Below, one piece after another: positions 53,793 to 62,373 of a stretch of 64,000 nucleotides of DNA (positions within the stretch are counted from its first letter, which is position 1; each line of letters starts with the position of its first letter). The notes under the pieces are model-generated. The model saw only the letters and a program-made list of their open reading frames with translations, searched no databases and was not told the origin of the DNA. Location of the stretch: contig JBOFEA010000004.1 in assembly GCA_051647535.1 (NCBI GenBank), positions 248,001 through 312,000 on the forward strand, read 5' to 3'. The position numbers and the translations under genes were made by a program. The DNA comes from Brevinema_A sp051647535 (GTDB taxonomy: Bacteria > Spirochaetota > Brevinematia > Brevinematales > Brevinemataceae).

Positions 53793-54902
53793 TTATCCCT
53801 CTCTGATATATATTCTACCTGGTTTTTGACTAATCAATCCTTTCAATTCCATAATAGTCAGTAATGAATTTAAAGCTGCGGTTTCAATTTGCATAGCTCT
53901 TAACATTTCGTCTACGTGGATATGATTTTTTGTTAATTCGAGAACTTGTTCTTCTTCTAATGACATTTTTTTGTATTCTGTAGGTTGAGCAGTTGTGTTT
54001 TGAATTTCTTGAATGTTGGTTTGAAAGTTTGGAATTGTTTTTGCTATTTCTTGGAGGGTGTCTTGAGGATTAAGTGCGATTTTGCAACCGTATTGAATCA
54101 GATTGTTTGATCCTTCATATTCGTACTGCATAGGATTTCCCGGTACAACATATACATCTCTCCCTTGATCACAAGCTATTTTTACTGTAATCATAGTTCC
54201 TGATTTTTTGGGTGCTTGGATGACAATCAAGGCTTGTGATAATGCACTTAAAATACGATTGCGTCTTGGAAATCTCCATTTTTGAGTTTGTGTACCGGGT
54301 GGGTATTCCGATATTAGAACTCCACGTTCTTTGATTTGTTCGTACAAATGAGATGAACTTTTGGGATAAATAGTGTCTATCGCTGTTCCTAATACTCCGG
54401 CAGTAAATCCTTCATGTTTTAGTGCGGTTTCTAATGCTATGGAATCATGACCTTTTGCTAATCCGCTGATGATACCAAGATTATTTTGAACAAAATGACG
54501 GCAAAACCATTGATTAATATCTTTACCTTCTTTAGTATATTGTCTTGTTCCTATCACTCCTATGAGAGAAACATCAGGTTTTAGAAATCCTTGAGTAAAA
54601 ATAATATACGGTGGATCGACAATTTGTTTTAATTGTTGAGGAAACATAGGATTAGAAATCGGTATTATAGAAATATTCTGTTTTTGACACGTATCCAAAA
54701 TGTAATCAGCACGTTTTTTCATGGTTTTTAATCTGGTTTCCGCTACTTCCGATTGGATATTTAAAAATTCCATTTGAAACTTGGTATCGCAGTTTAAAAA
54801 TTCACTGATATCTTGGAAATGATTGCATATTTTTTTGAAACGAAGTGTTCCAATCAAATCTGTTGATGCAAATGCCACTAAACTATAAATATATTTTTCC
54901 AT
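53793..54902 (-). CDS. dprA: DNA processing protein DprA
   Basis: DprA loads RecA on incoming single-stranded DNA during transformation. The 369-residue protein has an N-terminal SAM-like region, a Rossmann core (IGVIGTRQYTKEGKDINQWF, IISGLAKGHDSIALETALKH, GVLGTAIDTIYPKSSSHLY, SEYPPGTQTQKWRFPRRNRI, VPGNPMQYEYEGSNNLIQYG) and a C-terminal winged helix. The core motifs are complete. The ATG is in a weak ribosome-site context. It heads a transcript with the hydrolase gene downstream. No other competence genes are nearby; DprA alone does not prove that the cell takes up DNA. Confidence 0.95.
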   Translation of the reverse strand: MEKYIYSLVAFASTDLIGTLRFKKICNHFQDISEFLNCDTKFQMEFLNIQSEVAETRLKTMKKRADYILDTCQKQNISIIPISNPMFPQQLKQIVDPPYIIFTQGFLKPDVSLIGVIGTRQYTKEGKDINQWFCRHFVQNNLGIISGLAKGHDSIALETALKHEGFTAGVLGTAIDTIYPKSSSHLYEQIKERGVLISEYPPGTQTQKWRFPRRNRILSALSQALIVIQAPKKSGTMITVKIACDQGRDVYVVPGNPMQYEYEGSNNLIQYGCKIALNPQDTLQEIAKTIPNFQTNIQEIQNTTAQPTEYKKMSLEEEQVLELTKNHIHVDEMLRAMQIETAALNSLLTIMELKGLISQKPGRIYIREG

Positions 54903-54919
54903 ATTTTACCATGTTCAAA

Positions 54920-55804
54920 TTATTTTTTTATTAAATTAATCATTTTAAGATATTGACTGATTGTTTCTAAATTTTTATTAATATAATCTGAAGATTCGAA
55001 TGTTTTTGTTTGTTTTGCACTTTTTGCTTCTAAGAGCAATGCTTCTGCTTGAAGAAATAATTTTTCTGATTGAGCAAATTTATTTTGTGAAAAATAAATA
55101 TTTCCTAATTTTATCATTGCTCCTGTATGTTCCGGTTGTAATCTTAATACTTTTTCAAATTCAGAAACAGACTCATTGTCGTTTTCCAGATACATATTAA
55201 TAATTCCCAAGCCATATAGTGAATCAATGTTATTTGGATCAAGACCTAAGGCAATGTGAAAATATTCAGCTGCTTTTTTAGCTGCAGTCAGTTGCTCTTT
55301 TTTGTCGGAGAGCGAACAGGCTTTTTTTAAATAAGAAACAGCAGTCCATTGTGTCGCTGAAAGATCTGTTTGATTTAATTTGTACGCTTGTTCAAATGAT
55401 TGTGATGCTTCGTGAAGCATATTGTTTTCAAATTGCTGTTTTCCCAAAGAGAGTAAATATTTTTGCAGGCTTTTGTCAATTAATACTTCTTGTTTTGCAA
55501 GAGCAGTAAATTCTTTTATTTCTTTTAAAGAGTTTACTGCTTCTAATTTTTTGGATATATTGCGTGAGGAAGTGGAAAAATCTTGAATATATTGAGCATT
55601 GGATGTTTGTTTGTTAAAAATATTTGAAAAATTAAATTTTTGGGATTGGAGGTTTTCAAAAGCGGTAATTTTGCTTCCGGCATGGTTTAATCGGGATGCT
55701 TTATGAATTGCTCGATCAAGCGGATCCATCATTAATCCCATCATTATTCCTAAAAATAATCCTAAACACAGTGTCAACAAGGGTATGAGTAATTGCTTCT
55801 TCAT
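54920..55804 (-). CDS. Membrane-anchored TPR protein
   Basis: A 294-residue protein with an N-terminal membrane helix (about 4-26, LLIPLLTLCLGLFLGIMMGL), then charged helices, then TPR repeats: LSLGKQQFENNMLHEASQSF, YLKKACSLSDKKEQLTAAKK, SLYGLGIINMYLENDNESV with FEKVLRLQPEH, and KLGNIYFSQNKFAQSEKLF. The start at 55804 is chosen because AAGGAATTCAG lies just before it; an upstream in-frame ATG lacks this. It lies 17 bases before dprA. Probably a periplasmic scaffold. Confidence 0.72.
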   Translation of the reverse strand: MKKQLLIPLLTLCLGLFLGIMMGLMMDPLDRAIHKASRLNHAGSKITAFENLQSQKFNFSNIFNKQTSNAQYIQDFSTSSRNISKKLEAVNSLKEIKEFTALAKQEVLIDKSLQKYLLSLGKQQFENNMLHEASQSFEQAYKLNQTDLSATQWTAVSYLKKACSLSDKKEQLTAAKKAAEYFHIALGLDPNNIDSLYGLGIINMYLENDNESVSEFEKVLRLQPEHTGAMIKLGNIYFSQNKFAQSEKLFLQAEALLLEAKSAKQTKTFESSDYINKNLETISQYLKMINLIKK

Positions 55805-55950
55805 CTGAATTCCTTCGTATATCTCATATATTATATAAATAATATGTGAAAATATCAATATGTTCTCAATTTTTGGTATTGGACGTTTGACAACATTCTT
55901 AATAATTTATTAGTGGAATGATATAAAAATTTTTAAAGAAGGTTGCAATA

Positions 55951-56616
55951 ATGTTAAAATATATAGTTATGTTATTCATGGCAGTTGTGCTGAATCCGCT
56001 TAATGTGTTTGCACGTTATCAAGCTGGCAGTATAGGTGTTGTTACTAAATTTTTAGGTGCTACGGTGTTTAGTCCTCAGTCTGCAGCCAATCCCGGTTTT
56101 CCATTAAGTATGACGGTATTGGAATTTTATACTCAAGAACGGAAAGGAGCCACTCTTTATACTCCTTATGTACAGATTAGGTTTGCAACCCCAATGCTTG
56201 CAGATAATCAAAAAGGAACTTTTATTGAGCAGTTTCGCTGGGGATTTTTGTTTGGCGGATCTCAAACGGTTTTTTCCAAAATAGAAAAAAATTCCGGTAC
56301 AGGTTGGTCTCTTCAATTAAACGGCGGATTTACAATGGATTTTCTCTCAGCAGCAGACTATTCTCATATGAGTCCTGATGTTATTAATACTCCGGTTAAC
56401 TTTGGCGCGGAACTTTCTTTAAGAGCGGTGTATAATTTTCATCGATATGTAGCGTTTACTTTTGGTTTTGATATTGCTTATATGATGTCTGTTTCGTTTT
56501 TTGCTGATAATGCTTTTGATAGTTCTCATTATGAAACTGTAGGTCAAATTGTAAATAATGTTATTCCTTTTTATCAAGCTTTGACTTATGGATTATCAAT
56601 GGGATTTTTATTCTGA
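55951..56616 (+). CDS. Small outer-membrane beta-barrel-like protein
   Basis: A 221-residue protein with a signal peptide (about 1-21, ending NVFA). It is rich in alternating beta strands with Gly and aromatic residues (TLYTPYVQIRFATP, WSLQLNGGFTMDFLS, FGAELSLRAVYNFHRYVAFT) and ends in the aromatic residue Phe, the pattern of outer-membrane beta barrels recognised by BAM. An AGAAGG ribosome site precedes the ATG. Its coding end overlaps the end of maf by nine bases (convergent). No named family recognised. Confidence 0.6.
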   Translation: MLKYIVMLFMAVVLNPLNVFARYQAGSIGVVTKFLGATVFSPQSAANPGFPLSMTVLEFYTQERKGATLYTPYVQIRFATPMLADNQKGTFIEQFRWGFLFGGSQTVFSKIEKNSGTGWSLQLNGGFTMDFLSAADYSHMSPDVINTPVNFGAELSLRAVYNFHRYVAFTFGFDIAYMMSVSFFADNAFDSSHYETVGQIVNNVIPFYQALTYGLSMGFLF

Positions 56617-57171
56617 AAGAATAGAACAGTTTTGTAGAAACATTTTTAATTTATACATAGGAGCACCGATAACAGTGTCGATTGATCCTGAAATTAATTT
56701 AATATTAGTATCATCTTTTTGAACAGCGTATGCTCCGGCAAATTTTTCAGTATGATACCGTGATATATAATCTTCAATCTGAGTTTTGTTCATATCTAAA
56801 ATTAACTCGGCATATTCGGCTCCTATGCAGTATTGGTCTTCAAATGAAAAAGCATATCCTGTCCAAACTCTTTGCACTTTGCCGGATAATTCGAATAGCA
56901 TTTGATGAGCATGGTCAGTGTTGTTTGGTTTGCCGAGAATAAGTCCATTGCATTCCACTACAGTATCAAATGCACAAATACAATAATTTTTCGGAAATTC
57001 TTTTACTGATGCTTTCAATTTTCTTTCAGCCAGCATTTGCACTATTTGTTCTGCACTTGTTTCCGGTGGTGTATCTTCTAATACTCCCGGTGTATATGTA
57101 ATGAATTTTCTCTTTAATTCTTTTTGAAATAACTCTTTTCTTCCCTCGGATCCTGATGCAAGAACAATCAT
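56608..57171 (-). CDS. maf: Maf-like nucleotide pyrophosphatase
   Basis: Hydrolyses non-canonical nucleoside triphosphates or dTTP/UTP. The 187-residue protein starts MIVLASGSEGRKELF, typical of Maf, with the Asp69 motif CAFDTVV, followed by LGKPNNTDHAHQML and SGKVQRVWTGYAF. Two more Maf-type segments follow (YISRYHTEKFAGAYAVQ, IDTVIGAPMYKL). The start at 57171 is chosen because GAGG lies four bases before it and the protein then begins with the family motif. It is 20 bases after rsmG on the same strand. The 3' end overlaps that of the plus-strand outer-membrane-like gene. Confidence 0.93.
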   Translation of the reverse strand: MIVLASGSEGRKELFQKELKRKFITYTPGVLEDTPPETSAEQIVQMLAERKLKASVKEFPKNYCICAFDTVVECNGLILGKPNNTDHAHQMLFELSGKVQRVWTGYAFSFEDQYCIGAEYAELILDMNKTQIEDYISRYHTEKFAGAYAVQKDDTNIKLISGSIDTVIGAPMYKLKMFLQNCSILSE

Positions 57172-57191
57172 ATTAACCTCTTTTTTGATGT

Positions 57192-57770
57192 TTATTTTTC
57201 TTTTTTTTTCCAAACTATTGGTTTGTCCAATTCAATAATACTACCTCTTGGATTCGGTGTTAATGAAAAACACTCCGGATTGATATCTTCTAATTCTATG
57301 TGTGCTTTTTCTCCTTTAAGAAGTAAAAATTTTTCGGTATTGGGAGCGTAAGCTTTCTGCCATTTAGAAATTTCTTTAATAGATCCGAATGCTCTGCTTG
57401 TAATAATACAGGGGTATTCAAATATGAAATCTCGATGTACTTTGACTACATTAAGGTTCAAATCAAATTTTTTTCCGCACCATCCTAAGAAGGCTATTTT
57501 TTTATCAATAACATCTGTTGCTGTAAATATCATTTCTGGGTGATGGTGTTTTCCCCAAATAGCTAAAGGAATAATAGGAAATCCTCCTCCTGACCCTATG
57601 TCAAGAATATATTCTGTTTTGTATTTCTCTATGAATGGAATTAATGAAAGCGAATCTGCAATATGTTCCTCTAAATTATCAATTTCTTTTTTTGCAACAA
57701 GATTGTGGGTTTTGTTCCACAACATTAATTCATTGATATATTCTTGATAATTTGTGTAATCGTTTTGCAT
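57192..57770 (-). CDS. rsmG: 16S rRNA (guanine-527-N7) methyltransferase RsmG
   Basis: RsmG (GidB) methylates G527 of 16S rRNA with SAM. The 192-residue protein has the SAM-binding motif LDIGSGGGFPIIPLA (56-70), ATDVIDKKIAFL, and TSRAFGSIKEI. The start at 57770 follows GGAGATAAA. Many bacteria place rsmG immediately upstream of parAB near the origin; here it is about 44 kb from parAB and pairs with maf. Confidence 0.95.
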   Translation of the reverse strand: MQNDYTNYQEYINELMLWNKTHNLVAKKEIDNLEEHIADSLSLIPFIEKYKTEYILDIGSGGGFPIIPLAIWGKHHHPEMIFTATDVIDKKIAFLGWCGKKFDLNLNVVKVHRDFIFEYPCIITSRAFGSIKEISKWQKAYAPNTEKFLLLKGEKAHIELEDINPECFSLTPNPRGSIIELDKPIVWKKKEK

Positions 57771-57803
57771 AAATTTATCTCCAATCTTTAAAAAGATGTT
57801 TTA

Positions 57804-57832
57804 TTGACAAAGAATTTTTAATAATTTATAAT
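57804..57832 (+). promoter_or_regulatory. Consensus promoter for the lipoprotein at 57892
   Basis: TTGACA (57804-57809), a 17-base spacer and TATAAT (57827-57832): a perfect match to the sigma-70 consensus, suggesting strong expression. Confidence 0.9.
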
Positions 57833-57891
57833 GGAAGCCGATATACAATCAATTAAACACATATTTAATGTATATGTTTTTCGGAGGAAAA

Positions 57892-58524
57892 ATGAATAAG
57901 TATATTTTACCTTTAATTCTATTAGTATACACATCATGCAGTGTTTCCGGTAATAATGCAAATTTTACAGGTAAACCTATTACTCAGAATATTCCTAGTG
58001 ATGATAAATACAAACTTGAAGGAACACCTTTAGGAAGAAGTGCTTCTGCTGACGTACAAACTGTTGCAGGAACCGAATATACTCTTCTTCAAAGATTGTA
58101 TGATACGGTTTGGATGCAGTCAGAGTTTGATTTTGATGACGGAAGAGTTGAATATGAAGCGGAATTTATTCTTTTTAACAACAAGTCTTACTATGTTGAA
58201 AGAGAATTTGAAGATGGTCGTATGGAAAAAGTGGAAATGGACGATTATAAAAAGCTTGAACTCATAGAAGAACTTCCAAGTCCTATCCAATCTGGTGGAA
58301 GTCCTAACCAAGATAAAAATGCTATTATCGTTCGTACAACAGAATTTGGCGGTGATTTTGAGAGAGAATATGAAGGCTACTGGCTTAGAACCCCTAAGGT
58401 GCTTTATGTTGTTGAGGGTGATAATCCGCTGGAAGTAAAATATCGACTCCAAACAGTTATGTCTAATCCTGCTGCCGTTAACAGACATGGTGAACACTAT
58501 GTTTTATCTACTCAAGCACAATAA
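57892..58524 (+). CDS. Lipoprotein of unknown function
   Basis: A 210-residue protein with a lipobox (LLVYTSC, Cys16 or so) and an acidic, beta-rich mature part with no motif I recognise (ADVQTVAGTEYTLLQRLYDT, then WMQSEFDFDDGRVEYEAEF). The start at 57892 follows CGGAGGAAA and a perfect promoter, so it is probably abundant. Structure suggests a small lipocalin-like or calycin fold but I cannot support it further. It converges on the ankyrin gene through a shared terminator. Confidence 0.65.
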   Translation: MNKYILPLILLVYTSCSVSGNNANFTGKPITQNIPSDDKYKLEGTPLGRSASADVQTVAGTEYTLLQRLYDTVWMQSEFDFDDGRVEYEAEFILFNNKSYYVEREFEDGRMEKVEMDDYKKLELIEELPSPIQSGGSPNQDKNAIIVRTTEFGGDFEREYEGYWLRTPKVLYVVEGDNPLEVKYRLQTVMSNPAAVNRHGEHYVLSTQAQ

Positions 58525-58538
58525 TAAATTAAATAACC

Positions 58539-58570
58539 AAAAACAGCTCCTATTAAGGAGCTGTTTTTTT
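58539..58570. terminator. Bidirectional terminator
   Basis: The stem AACAGCTCCT/AGGAGCTGTT (58542-58551 with 58556-58565), with flanking A and T runs, ends the lipoprotein (plus) and the ankyrin gene (minus; its stop codon is at 58553-58555 inside the hairpin). Confidence 0.88.
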
Positions 58571-59602
58571 ATGATGTTTTTTATATTCTAAGATTAATTT
58601 TATAAGTTCATGGTTTCTGTATTTCTCAGCATAGTCTAATGCTGTTTTTCCTTGAGAATCTTTTATTTCCGTATTCAAAAGAGAAGATTTCATTAATACT
58701 TTAGCCAAATGGATTTGATTTTCCTTTGCTGCTATGAGAAGGCTTGTCATACCATATTTGTCGACAGCATTAGGATTAGCACCAGCTTCAATAAGAATTT
58801 TAATATTGGTGGCTTGGTGTTGTTTTACAGCAAGCAAAAGAGCTGTATTTCCGAACTGATTCCGTTCTTCTAAAGGTGGCGAATATTGAAGGATGGATTT
58901 TAAAATGTCAGGTTCTCCAAATTTCGCTGCCATCATCAAGCTGTTAATTCCTTGTACATTGGTATGTGTTATAGAAGCACCTTCTTGAAGAAGAGTGTTA
59001 ATAATATTTTTGTTATTTCTTCGTACAGCTCCAAGCAATGCAGTTTCTTGAGCATTGTTTACTACGGAAATATTTGCACCTTTTGTAATAAGATACTTCA
59101 ATAATTTATCATATCCCCCATATGCTGCCAGTATTAGTGCTGTATCACCGTCTTTGTTTTTGGATTCGATATTTGCGTCCCTATCCAATAGCATTGTCAC
59201 AATAGGCAGATATCCATAGAGAGATGCATGATGCAATGCAGTGCCAAAACTATCTCTTGAACAGATATTAATACTATAGGACAATATTTTCCGGACGATT
59301 TTTGTTTGACCAAAATGAGACGCTAAAATAAGAGGTGTTGTTTTAGCTAAAATAGGTTCTAAATCAGCATTCCTATCTATTAAAAAGAGTGAACCTGCTT
59401 CATTTCCTTCTTCTATAGCTGTCATAAGAGCCGAGTAGCCGGTTTCCGGATTGATATAGTTAATATCACTTCCTTGTTCTAATAATCTACTGAGAGTTTT
59501 TGGATTTGCGGTTTCAGAGGCTTTAATAAACACTTGGTTGATATCAGCAAATAAGTGTACGGGTAAAACTGAACAAATCAAAAGAACGAGTAAATAAATC
59601 AT
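58553..59602 (-). CDS. Exported ankyrin-repeat protein
   Basis: A 349-residue protein with a signal peptide (MIYLLVLLICSVLPVHLFA, cleavage about residue 19) and roughly nine ankyrin repeats filling the rest: LLEQGSDINYIN, ALMTAIEEGNEAG, LILASHFGQTKIVRK, ALHHASLYGYLPIV, LAAYGGYDKLLKY, LLGAVRRNNKNII, LMMAAKFGEPDILK, LLLAVKQHQATNIK and LLIAAKENQIHLA. The start at 59602 is chosen because AGGAG lies nine bases upstream and the signal peptide then begins directly. Like the protein at 3553, it should act outside the cytoplasm. It is 10 bases after the SpoU gene on the same strand. Confidence 0.85.
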   Translation of the reverse strand: MIYLLVLLICSVLPVHLFADINQVFIKASETANPKTLSRLLEQGSDINYINPETGYSALMTAIEEGNEAGSLFLIDRNADLEPILAKTTPLILASHFGQTKIVRKILSYSINICSRDSFGTALHHASLYGYLPIVTMLLDRDANIESKNKDGDTALILAAYGGYDKLLKYLITKGANISVVNNAQETALLGAVRRNNKNIINTLLQEGASITHTNVQGINSLMMAAKFGEPDILKSILQYSPPLEERNQFGNTALLLAVKQHQATNIKILIEAGANPNAVDKYGMTSLLIAAKENQIHLAKVLMKSSLLNTEIKDSQGKTALDYAEKYRNHELIKLILEYKKHHKKTAP

Positions 59603-59612
59603 ATAGCACTCC

Positions 59613-60425
59613 TTATGTGGATAGAAATTTTTGAGCAACAGTGTAAGCAACAATACTAAATACATTTCCTACGTTCAAAGAATTTTTTTTACCTACTAAT
59701 GGAAGTCTGACGATATCATCACATATATTTAAAATGGATTCGGTAATACCAAATTCTTCATTTCCAAAAATAAAAGCACACTGATCAAAATTGTTGATAT
59801 CTGATAGATGTTTTGCCGGTTCTACTACTTCTAGTGCGATCACTTTATAGCCGAGTTCTTTTGCTGTATGGACGGCTTCTTCTGTTGTTTCGTAGTATTG
59901 GAAAGGAACGAATTCTTCTGCTCCTAAAGCTGTTCGCGAAACCTTAGGATTGGGAGGGCAGGGAGTGATACCGGTTAGGAATAATGATTCTGCACCAAAT
60001 CCATCTGCTGAACGAAAAATTGTTCCTACATTCATAGGGGAACGAAGATTGTCCAAGATTCCTATCCAAGGAAAACGCTGAACCTCTTTATCTGGTGAAT
60101 CAAATTGAATAAATGAAAAGTTTTTATCTTCATCAGCTTTTTTTTCCAATAAACATAATAGATCATGGTATACAAAATTTAATGTTTTTAATTTTTCTTT
60201 AATATCACAATCTGAATTAATATTTGAAACACGCGAAATAATTTCTATTGTTTGGTGGATTTTTTTTCCTTCTTGCAATCTAATAGCTTCGGTATAAGCA
60301 AGCAGTTCTTTGGTATCCGGTTGAACTCCTTGTTTAAGGGATGATTCCATATTTCTAATCGTAGATGCAATTTTGTAAATCTTTTGTTTTGTTCCCAGTA
60401 AAGCAAATTTTCTAGGATTGATCAC
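59613..60425 (-). CDS. SpoU-type (TrmH family) RNA methyltransferase
   Basis: A 270-residue SPOUT enzyme that methylates a ribose 2'-O in rRNA or tRNA. Motif 1 is LRSPMNVGTIFRSADGFG (about 148-165), motif 2 is CAFIFGNEEFGI, and motif 3 is LPLVGKKNSLNVGNVFS. An N-terminal extension of about 140 residues, helical, precedes the SPOUT domain. The start is GTG at 60425, overlapping the TGA of the preceding gene by four bases (GTGA), so the two are coupled. Exact target not determinable from sequence alone. Confidence 0.9.
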   Translation of the reverse strand: MINPRKFALLGTKQKIYKIASTIRNMESSLKQGVQPDTKELLAYTEAIRLQEGKKIHQTIEIISRVSNINSDCDIKEKLKTLNFVYHDLLCLLEKKADEDKNFSFIQFDSPDKEVQRFPWIGILDNLRSPMNVGTIFRSADGFGAESLFLTGITPCPPNPKVSRTALGAEEFVPFQYYETTEEAVHTAKELGYKVIALEVVEPAKHLSDINNFDQCAFIFGNEEFGITESILNICDDIVRLPLVGKKNSLNVGNVFSIVAYTVAQKFLST

Positions 60426-60778
60426 ATATACCTCTCAGGATTATATATTTCCATATGGTAAGGGTTGTATAACTTTTTATGTTTTTCGAAATCGCCGTTG
60501 GCAAGTTTTTTCCATTCTTTTAGCAAAGTGATTTCGTACCTGCTTTTGAAAAATATACTGTTGAATTTCATAAAAAGCAACTCTTCCAACAAATGAAGAA
60601 ATGCATCTTGATGTTCTGCACCGCATTGAAAGAATACAATAGTATTTTCTTCTACTATTCCAATACCTAAGATGCCTGTGTGGTCTTCTATCAAGTAAAT
60701 TTCCAAGTGGATGAATTCTTTAGGAATAATATTTTGTATTTGTTGAAAGTCGGAGGGGATTGTTTTTCGAAAAAACAT
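60422..60778 (-). CDS. Protein of unknown function, GNAT-like fragment
   Basis: A 118-residue cytoplasmic protein. The order of strands and helices (FRKTIPSDFQQIQNIIP, then EIYLIEDHTGILGIGIVEEN, then HLLEELLFMKFNSIFFKSRY) loosely resembles a short acetyltransferase (GNAT) fold, but the acetyl-CoA loop is not seen. No family recognised. A good AAGGAAAAG ribosome site precedes the ATG. It overlaps the SpoU methyltransferase start by four bases, so it is co-transcribed. It could be an RNA-modification accessory protein. Confidence 0.5.
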   Translation of the reverse strand: MFFRKTIPSDFQQIQNIIPKEFIHLEIYLIEDHTGILGIGIVEENTIVFFQCGAEHQDAFLHLLEELLFMKFNSIFFKSRYEITLLKEWKKLANGDFEKHKKLYNPYHMEIYNPERYM

Positions 60779-60800
60779 CTCTTTTCCTTAATTTAAATAA

Positions 60801-61742
60801 TTATCTTAATTTCTCGAGTAATTGTTGAAATTCAGGAGGATCCGGCAATGTAAAAGACATTGTTTCTCCTGTGCTGGGGTGCTTAAATGTCAAATGGCAT
60901 GCAAGAAGCCCCATTCCGGGAAGATCGGCTTTTTGTCTGGAATAAAGTCCGTCATTAACAATAGGATACCCTAAATCTGAAAGATGTACTCGAATTTGGT
61001 GTGTTCTTCCGGTAAATAATTTGCAGGCTAGCAGAGTGTGTTCTTTAAGATATTCCAGTACTTTAAAATCAGTTCGAGCGTCCCGGCCTCCTTTTTTAGC
61101 AACAGCCATTTTTTTTCTGTCATAAAGGGATCGGGCGATAGGTTTTTCTATTACACCGTGATCAGGAGTGTGTCCTTTAACTACTGCTTTGTAAACTTTG
61201 GTGATTTCTCTGTTTTTAAAAGCATTACTTAATGTAAGAGATGATTTTTGGTTGAGAGCAATAAGCATTAGTCCTCTTGTATCCTTATCTAATCGGTGTA
61301 CAATTCCGATTCTTCCTTCATCTCCAAAATCATCATCAATGTTTTCTTCTTTCATAAACTGCAAAATCCCGTTGGCTAATGTTCCCGACTCATGTCCTTT
61401 TGCCGGGTGGACTACCAAATTCCAAGGCTTATCAATGACCATCAAATCATTATCTTGATAAATAATACCGAACTCTACTTTTTCCGGAGCAAAGGATATT
61501 GGTTTTGATTTAGCTTGGTAGAGTTCTACTTGGTCGCCTTTTTTTAGTTTGTGTGATAAACGGCTTTCCTGTTTGTTCACAAAAGCAATCGTTTCCAAAC
61601 TCTTTAAACTACTTCGGGTCAACTCCGGTTCAATTATTACTGCTGCATTATCTATTCTCAAATTTGATATCTGTTCATCAACTGAGAAATTTATGTAGCG
61701 GTATTCTTGATGTTTTGTCAAAAATTCCGATAATTTCTGCAT
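60801..61742 (-). CDS. rluD: 23S rRNA pseudouridine synthase RluD
   Basis: RluD isomerises uridines in the 23S rRNA helix 69 loop. The 313-residue protein has an N-terminal S4-like domain, then the catalytic segment GRIGIVHRLDKDTRG with catalytic Asp152, GRTHQIRVHLSDLGYPIVND, and a LPDPPEFQQLL end. The ATG overlaps the ATG of the divergent gene at 61741 by two bases. AAGGA lies eight bases before it. It heads a minus-strand unit with the two genes following. RluA and RluC are the other possible assignments in this family, but RluD fits best. Confidence 0.88.
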   Translation of the reverse strand: MQKLSEFLTKHQEYRYINFSVDEQISNLRIDNAAVIIEPELTRSSLKSLETIAFVNKQESRLSHKLKKGDQVELYQAKSKPISFAPEKVEFGIIYQDNDLMVIDKPWNLVVHPAKGHESGTLANGILQFMKEENIDDDFGDEGRIGIVHRLDKDTRGLMLIALNQKSSLTLSNAFKNREITKVYKAVVKGHTPDHGVIEKPIARSLYDRKKMAVAKKGGRDARTDFKVLEYLKEHTLLACKLFTGRTHQIRVHLSDLGYPIVNDGLYSRQKADLPGMGLLACHLTFKHPSTGETMSFTLPDPPEFQQLLEKLR

Positions 61743-62373
61743 GAAAAAAATCCTTATTTGCGTTTTTTTTATTTCTCATATGCTGCATGCTCGCGTGTCT
61801 GATTTTATGATGCTTCCTGTTCCTAAACGTTTGGATACAAAAGAAGATCTTATCAAAATAGATTCTCGTACGCTCGATCGTCGCGAACAGCAGGATGCTC
61901 TTGCCCGTAATATTTATTTTTTAGAACTGGCGTTGGCGATGCCTTTTGATCATCCTGTCAAAGCTCTCGTCCGTATCACAAACGAACAACAGTACCAAAA
62001 ATATAAATTTGCTGTATGTGCACACTTGTTCCAGCGATTGGCTGATGAATATGTTCAATATGGAAATTTATTCTTTAAAGAAAATATCTATTTTTATAAT
62101 AATGAATTTTATCAGGAATATCTTGATGGGTATGATATTTCGGAATTTTATTATAATGCTGCGTTGATTTATCGAAGAAAAGCTTTGGAACAAGCTAAAC
62201 TGGCTGCAAAAATATCTGGAGAACTCAATCCCAATAAAGACCAAATTCTAATTGATTTTGATCAAAAAATATATCTGCTGATTGACGATCCTTTTGATTT
62301 TGAAGCCGTTTATGCCGGATTACTCAAAAAAATAGAAAATAATCGAAATAAAATCCGTTCTCTTCAACAATAA
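61741..62373 (+). CDS. Exported protein of unknown function
   Basis: A 210-residue protein with a signal peptide (about 1-18, ending HARV). The mature part is helical and aromatic-rich (EQQYQKYKFAVCAHLFQRLA, ENIYFYNNEFYQEYLDGYD), with no motif I recognise. No ribosome site is visible in front, and its ATG overlaps the rluD start codon by two bases, so its translation start is unusual. It ends one base before the prfA stop, convergent. Probably periplasmic. Confidence 0.55.
   Translation: MKKILICVFFISHMLHARVSDFMMLPVPKRLDTKEDLIKIDSRTLDRREQQDALARNIYFLELALAMPFDHPVKALVRITNEQQYQKYKFAVCAHLFQRLADEYVQYGNLFFKENIYFYNNEFYQEYLDGYDISEFYYNAALIYRRKALEQAKLAAKISGELNPNKDQILIDFDQKIYLLIDDPFDFEAVYAGLLKKIENNRNKIRSLQQ

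Noticed and set aside
55887..55915. Promoter for the outer-membrane-like gene at 55951
   Set aside because: A perfect TTGACA is at 55887-55892, but nothing resembling a -10 box lies at 16-18 bases spacing.
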